From Pempheris klunzingeri (taxonomy: Eukaryota > Chordata > Actinopteri > Acropomatiformes > Pempheridae): 64,000 nt of DNA. The notes under the pieces were generated by a model that did not search any database, had not been told where the DNA came from, and saw only the letters and a program-made list of their open reading frames with translations. The position numbers were made by a program, and so were the translations under genes. Every line of letters begins with the position of its first letter. Positions within the stretch are counted from its first letter, which is position 1. Below, one piece after another: positions 31,907 through 64,000 of this stretch. Location: assembly GCF_042242105.1 (NCBI RefSeq), contig NC_092032.1:20793742-20857741 (forward strand). The letters run 5' to 3'.

Positions 31907-33228
31907 TCACCTCCCTCCAGCAGCCTGGAGGCAAACGGGGGGAAAATATACAGCTGGATCTCTGGTCTCTGTCGGACACCCTGATGAAGACCACGGTGAG
32001 AAACCACCCAGTATCCAGAGGCAGTAAAGGAGCACACACCCCCGGTAACGAACCACAGAAATAATGCTGCTAAATCAGCCGCTGGACTGTTTCATAGGTT
32101 TTTTTTTTCCTTTTAAAATGTATATCAAATTTGTATAATTAATAATAATCCCAATTTTTACTAAATGTGTTAGAATTGGATTATTTTTTTGTAACCGTAA
32201 TGGAATAGTTATGTTTTTTGTATCCTGCCTACACAACGCTGTACCATGTTTTCCATTACTCCCTGAACCTGTACATAAGTACATTGATTTTACAGTAGCT
32301 GGGCACGATAAGTGTATGCACTGACGACGGATTACCACTGCTGCTGCTGCTGGTGTGTTAACATGTGAAGTATAATCCAACATTGATCTATAAATTCGCA
32401 GAATGCTTTTACAAGCCTCCAACACGCTGGATGTACCTTTCCTGAAGTAGGCGGTGCAGATCTCTGTTGACAAAGCAGCCACCATCGTAAAACCAATGGG
32501 CCGTAGCGTCAAGACAGTCCGGAGCTCCTGGAATTAATATGCATGCAGACAGAAGTGATTAAAGTGTCATTAATCCCAGTAGAGGTTAGGTTGTTGGGTT
32601 AACATTCAGGATCCTGCAGACAGGTTCAACTACTAAATACTAACAATAACTAAAAATGTTTGCATGGCAGGTTTAGGGTGGATCTTAGTCAATGTGCATT
32701 TAAAAACAGGTCAAAATAAAGATAGAAGCAGTGGATCAGTTTTCAAAATGAAAAGAGAGCTGAAGACCAGGCATTCGCCACAAGGTGACATGACTGTCAA
32801 AGCTGTGCCTCTTACATGGCAAACTGCTCTCTTTTCATTAAATAAATAGAATTATATGCTCTAATGTTTGCTGTGAAATTAATCAAGTGTCATATACTCA
32901 GTTATTTACTCTCTTAATGGGCTAAGAAAATCCAGTGTCAACACCACAAACAGCCGGTGTGGCCTCACAGTCAAGTTCAATGAAACGACATTAGCTAATG
33001 CCAAGCTAACCTAGCTAGCTAACGGGCTAACATATATCTTAGCATGTAAGCTAGCTAGCTAGCCCGCCGTAGAGGGTCTCGGGTTTGTCCACTTAGCGTC
33101 AAACTTTTCCTGAACTTTCAAGTAATAAAATATGAGCTTCCTCTCACCTGAGTCATTTCTTCCTCTTCACAAAAAGCGCAAAAACAGTTAAACCGTCGGT
33201 CCGTCGTCCTGCGCCGTTTTTCATCCAT
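31907..33228 (-). CDS. Possible small three-exon gene, unrecognised
   Basis: Three candidate exons join in frame to 81 residues. They are 33228-33148 (starts MDEKRRRTTDRRFNCFCAFC), 32527-32437 (ELRTVLTLRPIGFTMVAAL, ending AYFRK) and 31980-31907 (ends AAGGR then TGA). Splice sites are CAG/GTGAGAG, TTCCAG, AAAG/GTACATC and CATCAG. The start lies next to a CpG-richer stretch at 33.2-33.35 kb, as promoters often do. The first two exons are more convincing than the third. No family was recognised. Confidence 0.35.
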
Positions 33229-33349
33229 CGAACCTTCTGGAAGCTTCCAGTCGAACAGCGTGCACGGAGCCGTTGTCTGCGCACAGTGCGCCTGCGTAGA
33301 CAACGGCGCGATCCGGAAGCAGGGGAGACGTTAAAGTGGAGCCTCAAAA

Positions 33350-34780
33350 GAAAATTATTTATGACGGCTAAATGTTATTAAATGTACCTGAAAAACTCCG
33401 AGGATCAGTTCAGCTACACACCCGAAGTACATTTATATAACTGGGAAATCACTCATTTTCATTCCATCTTCCAGCTCCTCATTAATCACCAGTGACTTCT
33501 TATGGCAGCTAAAATCAGCTAAAATTAAAATTGGGTTCTGCTTACAACATATTTTGGTTCATTTACGGACTCCAATAATTATAGATTTTTATATACTTTG
33601 TTAAGAGTTAAAAGTTCTGCATTTAAAATGTTGCTTCAGTTAAAGTGCTAAAGGATTATAAAGGTTTAAGTACTCATAATGCAGAATGTCCATCTTATTA
33701 TGTTATTGGATCATTATTATGTAGGAGGCACTTTGGTCAGGTCTAATTGTGGAGGTGGTGTTATCTGGTGGCAGAAAGCTGCTCCAGAACGTGAACAGTG
33801 GCAATAACGACAGCTTTCTGTGGGAAAAACTCCAGAGGTTGACTTCATGTGTATGTTTCACATTAAGCATTAAACTCTAAATGTAGTTTTAGAAGTGAAG
33901 GCATTTTGATGATGATATTTCCTGCAGCATCAGTGAGTTGAAGGTCCCATATTCTTCTCATTTCCAAGTTCCTAAGAACAGCTTTACATGGTTTACCCCT
34001 TGTATCTCTGTAATCTCTGTAATTGTTTCTTGGAGGACCTTCTTCTTCTTCATGTCCCTAAAATGTGTCCAACCTCAGCTAGAAGGTTCCAGAAGTCAGT
34101 GAAGCAGAATGAGTGAGAAAAGACTTCAGACTGGAGAAACATGGAGGAAATCCAGGAATCAGACATGTTGTTCATCAGATGAGACTAAAGAGAGACAGAG
34201 AACATGTTGATCCAGAACAACAGAAACACTATAGACCTCCACTACACACTGACACACTGACTAACTAGTTATTTAACCCCTTGGTGACCAGCTGGCTGAT
34301 GTGGTTGGTACCAGTGGATGCTGATGGGGGGGCTGGTTCACCATCACACACACACCTTCACTCTGGTGACACCCAGTGGAAACACATTTTCCTGCCACAG
34401 TGGTTTCCAGCCTCCGTCTGCACACTCCAGTTTAGGAGGACATAACAGTTCTTGTGTTAGTGGGAGCTGGTGTGAGTGAGGAAAAACCTAACGGCATCAT
34501 AAAGGCAGCCAAATCTAATCAGAGCGTTTTCACACAGATTTCCTGAAAGATGGAGGAAACAGAGAGAAGATGGAGACTACTATTATTATTACAGACTGTG
34601 GGACCAGGCGAGGCATCGTGGCGCCCACATCGTGTTTGATGTGTGTTGTTGTGGCAGCTAATGGTCCGAATGAATCCTACAAAATTCACAACTCAACATC
34701 AAGAAAGGCATTTCCCTGTATTTCCTACATTTGTTAAAGAAAAACAAAACCACGGACAGCATTTGATTCACACATCTTTC
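33350..34780. other. Intergenic DNA between the small gene and rreb1
   Basis: No coding exon recognised. It contains one copy of a dispersed repeat at 34026-34104. Confidence 0.5.
34026..34104. repeat. Dispersed repeat shared with 49048-49125
   Basis: About 78 bases, starting gtttcttggaggacc and ending ttccagaagtca, are essentially identical to a segment in an rreb1 intron 15 kb away. Confidence 0.85.
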
Positions 34781-34792
34781 CTTAATATAATC

Positions 34793-34798
34793 TTTATT
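34793..34798 (-). terminator. Candidate distal polyadenylation signal of rreb1
   Basis: AATAAA on the minus strand about 5.15 kb past the rreb1 stop. If used, it would give a very long 3' UTR. Confidence 0.35.
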
Positions 34799-35393
34799 GC
34801 TTTTTCTTATTGGGTTGAATACAGAACGGGTTTACATCTCTTGACTTTGTGAAACACGGTCATGTCTTACTAACAGCAGGGGGGAGGAGACGAGGGCGAC
34901 GGAGGGAAGGATGGAAACAACCACCGAGAGAAATCCTCCACGTGATCGCGTGTTAATGCTTTCTGATTGAGGTCCAGCATCTGTGTGTGAGTGTTTGTGT
35001 GTGTTGGAGGAGGTTTAAATCTCCTCCCCGACGTTCCCTTTGACCTCCGACCAGGAGAGGAAGTTACACGGGGGTTAAACCAGGAAACAGGAAACAGAAA
35101 AGGTTTGAACCAAAATGGCCGAGTGAGCAGGAAAGGGGGGGGGGTGTCGATTAAATTCTGGCTTTTTAACACCAAAATTCGACATCTTTTATATGTTCGG
35201 CGATGACGAGTTCACAGTCAAGTGCTAAATGTAGTGATTGACAGTTCTGAATCTTTTTTTTTTTTTAAAAAAAGACAAAATAATCAGGACTTGGAAAGAA
35301 CAAGTTGCAACTCAGGAAATAAGAACATGAAGCATTTTCGAATAATGGATTTGTGAAAGACCCTGAGAGCGAGATTATATATATTTTCATATT

Positions 35394-35425
<32 letters not shown>

Positions 35426-35877
35426 AGCAGAGATGGAGAAAGGAGAAATCATCCATAATTGAACAAATTAGATTAACATGCAAAAAAAAAAACTAACCTA
35501 AAACTCACCCTTTAACTGAACACAATGGATTTTCACAGTTTTATACTCATTTATATGTCATAGAGAAAAAAATGAACACAACAAAAAAATCATTTTTCAG
35601 CCAAACTAACAAATAAACAACAAAACCAAGAGACCCAGACAGTCTGTTCTCAACTCATATACAGGAGATCTACATAAAGCTTTTTGGATTCAGAGGGGTT
35701 CTTATTGCTAGTCCGATTTGCACCCCGGCACGCCGCCGCCGCCGTCGTCGTCCTACGGCAAGCCGGTTTAGTCCACAACACAAACCATCAGTTCCTCAAA
35801 ACAGTTCTGCAGCATAAATGTGATATTTTCAATACATGGCTTCTTCTCAAGTCATTGTAGAAACGAAGGCATCCACA

Positions 35878-35920
<43 letters not shown>

Positions 35921-38900
35921 ACCTGGGCTCCAAATAAATACATTTAAAAACAGTCCATGTGCATTCGAATGGAAGTCCAGTATTCATATGGCCGTGCACA
36001 CACACACACAGAGTCAGACGTACGTTAATGCATTCATACCCGAGGGAGAGGGATGTACAGATAGAGCGAACAAAACATTAAACAGTCGAGAGAGAGAAAG
36101 AGAGAGTTTCTTCATAGATATGGAAAAATAAGAGTCCAACGTTTAATGACCCGTCCGTTCAGCTTAATTCAGAATTTGATTATCTTTTTCTTCGAGTGAA
36201 GGCCGTTGAGCGAATACGTCTTTCAGTAGTAGCCTGCGTTCACCAGCGGGTGTCAGCGTTACATAGGATCTCAGTTTGGGGGTTTTCGTGATGACATTTA
36301 GCGAGACTAAGGGAGGACAACAGTTCCAAGGCACGGACAACAAAGTGACGTCATTTTAAGGATTAAATTAGTTTTCTGTGGCCAGTGGATTCACCCTAGT
36401 AACTCTGTGAAACTCTTTAAACTCCTCAATTAGAGGATTATAAACTGCCTTGCAAAAGTCAGAGGCTTTGTTGGCAATTATGAGTCAGGAAACAATGGTG
36501 CGTGAGAACTTGTCGTTCCATTAGCAACCAAGCTAACAGACGACAGTTAGCATGGTTAACCGTTGGCGCTCCCATCCAGTCATGAAGCCACCAAGGTTTT
36601 CTCATTCTGCGACAACAAATCTATATATTTAATTCAATTTTCGGTTCCTCCGTAACTTTTTAGCAGGAGGCATTAGCCACCGACAAAGATGGCGGAAAGG
36701 AAAAGGAAGCGTTGAGGCAATAAAATGAGACATTAGATCATTTTTTCTATCAAAACGAAAGGCTCTGGAGTACATCGGGTGCTCTGCATCTGAGATAATG
36801 ATATTTTAATATAATTTAAGGGAACTTCGTCTTCAAACACACTCCTGCTAAGTGCTGGGACCAGTGGAAACTCCCTCGCTCTCTTTCTCTTTTGATTGTG
36901 TTGCGATTTTCCACCAAAGTAGTAGTAGAAGTAGTAGTAGTAGTAGTTTTGGAAGTTGTTAGTGCCAGTTCACAGCAGCGTCCAGTCAGTCACGCAGCCG
37001 GTCCGGTTGTGGTTGATCAATAATTCTTGCTTCTTTTTGACCGACGCCGTGACTGACCGTCGCTGCCTTACAGTTCCGTTATGAGCCGCTGAGGTTCGAT
37101 TCGTTTTGATTATGAGGTTGCTTAATATATATATATATATATACGTATATTTTTTTTAAAAAACAGAGACAAAAATGTACAAGAGGAAAAATTAGCTATA
37201 TTCATCTTCACACGAAAAAGGAAAGAACACATACACACTACCCGTCCCCTCTGGTCGCGGCATCGGTATCAATAAGTGATGCGAACTACGTGTCTGTTGT
37301 GGAAATGTCCGGGTCGGTTGGTGCGAGGGGGTGAATTAGCCCTTTACTTGTGTTTGTGTGTGCAGCAGGGTAATACAGTTCACTCACGCTCCCCCGACCG
37401 ACCATCCATCCATCCATCCATCCGTCCATCCGTCCATCCATCCTGTCATCTAGCTCCTTCTGGAAATCATACCGAGATTCACTTGAGGGGTTCAATTAAA
37501 AAAAAAGTGATCTGTTTTTTGTTTGAAAAAAACTGATTGTCTCTACCGCCAAATTCGTAACCATGTGTCATGTTCAGGTATCTAATAACCTCAGTGACTG
37601 TTTACTTCAGGTGTTGGCCTCATAGACCGGAGCGGGAAAGAGGGACAGGACCTAAAGTGGACTTTCGCATAAGAAAAGGCTAAATAGGAACAAACAGTAC
37701 GAAAGCGGTCCAGGGCCAAGTCAAGACACTGAGATAATACTGGAAGGATTAGGCCTAGAAATGCTGTTAACCAACTTAGCGGTGTGTTAGCTTGATTAAC
37801 TTGTCTGGTTTGATCAGTTAGCCCTAGCAAGCCAGTAAGCAAATTCCAGGCTAATGATATGAGCTAGTTTAAGCTAACTGACCATACAAAACTACTAACA
37901 CAAGCTAATCCTTTGTTAGCTTGGTTAACCTGTCTGGTTTGGGCAGTTACCCCTAGTTAGCATGTGTTTTGAGCCCGTGGTTGATATCTTAGGGCCCACT
38001 AATCAAATTCCAGGCTAATGATAAGAGCTAGCTCACACTAACAGACCAAACAAAGCTAGGTAAGCAAGCTGATCCTTTGTTAGCTTAGTTAACTTGTCTG
38101 GTCTGGTCCGTTAGCCCTTGCTAGCTTGTACTCGATCCTATGGCTGACTTCATTTTAGCCAACGCAGGCTAATAACTACAGCTAGCTAGTGTTAGACCTC
38201 TTATAAGTTGTGGCGAATGCTAGGACTGTTTTTCTAGTGTATGTGCGTTAAGGCTCATTGCGCAAACCAGGCTAGCAATGACATAGCCCGTGCTATTTCT
38301 GTATTACACTGTTGTTGATACCGAGTTAGCCTTGGTTAGCTCTGTCTGGGTCATTGTGCAAGCTGAACCAGTAACTACTTAGACACGTTAGCCTTGGCTA
38401 GCTGTGTCTGAAGCCACGCTGACAAGTTAGCCCTGGCTAGCTCCGATTTGGCCCACAGTGGAAACCAGGCTAGCAAAGAATAAGCTCTGCTAGCCCGCTT
38501 AGGAAGACGTAGGATTCAAAGGGTTCGGCTACAGAGCTGCTCATCTGTTGTTTTAATGGTTGCAGTTAAAAAGCAGAAGTTGAGGTAAACTGAACCTGGA
38601 TCACGTGTTAGCGGCGATGTACGTTAGCACGATGGAGGCCCTGTAATAAACCCTAAATGAACACTAGGGGGTGATGATGAGAGAGACAGGTGGGAGTCAC
38701 ACACATTTGCACACACACACACACAAAAAAAACAAAAAATTTGATTTGTTCAGTTATAAAAAAAAAAAAATAATAATAATCCACAAAACACAAGAATTCC
38801 CCTCCCTACACCTAAATGTCACTGATAATCGCACACACGCAAAAAAAACAGAAAATACTCTAACATCACGTGCCACAAGTTCAACTCTGTACACACATGG

Positions 38901-39639
38901 AATCAACTGAGAATGATTATGAATGAGAAATTATTAACACACAAACCAACTCACAGGGTGGCTTTGAGGGGTAAAAGGGATCAATAGTGTGATGGGTTTT
39001 AAAAAAAAACATGGAGAACACAAACTGATCAACACTATATCTGCCCCCCTTCAACAGTTCCTTTCCACACAGAAATCTGATGCGACTTTAAGAAGTTCGT
39101 TAATGTTTTTTTTTTTGTTTTTTTTAAGTTTTCTGAGCCAGCCGAGTTCGGTACGGAAGCGAGCCAAAAAACGAACGACGAGGCGCCGGTGTTTTCGGTG
39201 GTTTCCAGTTACAAAAAGCTTCCTTTGTCGCACAGTTGGGGGAGACGACGAACCAAACATCGGTGGAAGTCGTCATTTGCTGGTGAAACTGGGTTCAAAC
39301 CAGCCACTTCGGCGGCCCGCCAGCCAGCGCCAAAAATATCTGCACGGCCGGTCAAACAGCAGAAGCGGCTGGCGAATTTTGAAAAGCCGCTGCAAGCTGG
39401 CAGATTAAAAAAAAAAAAAAAAAGATCAACTTCCCCACTTTGACTAGTTCGCTCTCGAATCCAAAGCTGGTTCGAATCTTAAAATTGGTTCGGTCTCCGC
39501 TGTGTGGCCGGAGATTTAAATACAGAAGAATAAACGCAGATATCGACAGTCCATCTCAGTCTTCATCTGTCCATCTGCATCTCCATCTAAGTTGATCATC
39601 AATTCTCAAACAGAATCTAGAACAATAATAAATCATAAC

Positions 39640-39654
39640 TTTATTCTTTTTATT
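39640..39654 (-). terminator. Proximal polyadenylation signals of rreb1
   Basis: Two AATAAA hexamers on the minus strand, at 39649-39654 and 39640-39645, about 300 bases past the stop codon. Confidence 0.5.
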
Positions 39655-39943
39655 GCTGAAATATAGATTCCCCGCACAAAAAAATAGTAATGCAAATCAT
39701 TGTCATCATAAAAAGCTATAAAAATTAGATCCATCCTCCGTAATAATGCAGATAAAGATATAGCAAAAAACATCTCTTAGAAGTAGGACTAGTAGTAAGG
39801 CACTTCAAGAAAACGAGGTTTTCGTCTTTCTATCAAAAAAGTTTCCGGGCTGGTTTTTGCATCATCATCATCATCATCATCATCAATGGTGTAGCGTCTT
39901 CCCGTCGTATGGCACTGTGCTGACAGCCGGGGGGGGGTTCCCC

Positions 39944-63904
<23,961 letters not shown>

Positions 63905-64000
63905 GACTGCTGAAATATGTACAAACAAAACCAACTTTAAGATAAAGTTACATGCACATTTTCATTTGAGCTTTTCTGCATTTTAGTCACCATAAAAGCT

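Larger units (their letters stand above)
34780..39943 (-). other. Probable long 3' UTR of rreb1
   Basis: About 5 kb without any coding exon between the rreb1 stop and the distal AATAAA. It contains (CA)n at 35880-35914, (AGT)n near 36918, (AT)n near 37122, (CCAT)n at 37403-37442 and (CAT)n at 39858-39883. A stretch at 37.8-38.5 kb is unusually rich in GTTAGC and GCTAGC. The UTR assignment is inferred from polyadenylation signals and lack of other genes. Confidence 0.4.

Noticed and set aside
39051..39443. Open frames on both strands around 39.0-39.4 kb
   Set aside because: Short, low-complexity and in the probable rreb1 3' UTR; no splice or domain support.

Overview
The window is vertebrate nuclear DNA, almost certainly a teleost fish. 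It has introns with GT-AG ends, long (CA)n/(GT)n tracts, teleost-type dispersed repeats, a FISNA-NACHT-LRR immune gene of the kind expanded in fish, and a zinc-finger gene that matches RREB1 exon by exon. Exon structures were built by hand from splice consensus and reading phase; nothing was run through a search tool.

Region 1 (about 1.7-16.8 kb, minus strand) is one NOD-like receptor gene. In gene order it has two near-identical N-terminal peptide exons, a C3HC4 RING exon, a 1.8-kb FISNA-NACHT exon and nine 174-nt LRR exons. A decayed PRY/SPRY piece lies downstream. The LRR exons and their introns are recent tandem copies that differ mainly at exposed positions of the LRR strands. Region 2 (17-23 kb) holds repeats: a hAT-like element, the C-terminal part of a multicopy fish gene resembling SAMD3-like proteins (plus strand, 18.6-19.6 kb, with a probable GC-AG intron), a 28-29 bp minisatellite and a retroposed tail with AATAAA and poly(A).

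Region 3 (22.7-30.7 kb, minus) is a complete eight-exon gene for a 623-residue immunoglobulin-superfamily membrane receptor: signal peptide, four Ig domains (three in one 930-nt exon), Pro-rich stalk, transmembrane helix and a tail with one ITSM-like and one ITIM-like tyrosine motif. It looks like an inhibitory CD300/pIgR-type receptor. Region 4 (31.9-33.3 kb, minus) has a possible small unrecognised three-exon gene.

Region 5 (about 34.8-63.9 kb, minus) is rreb1, a Ras-responsive zinc-finger transcription factor. Eighteen coding exons give about 1,937 codons with 16 C2H2 fingers, two CtBP-type motifs and a long 3' UTR. Its introns are packed with micro- and minisatellites. Several splice donors are built directly into (CA)n arrays, and one exon end with its donor has been amplified about eleven times.

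The NLR and Ig-receptor genes are both immune genes in the same orientation; rreb1 is an unrelated transcription factor. No tRNA, rRNA, CRISPR array or prokaryotic feature was seen.
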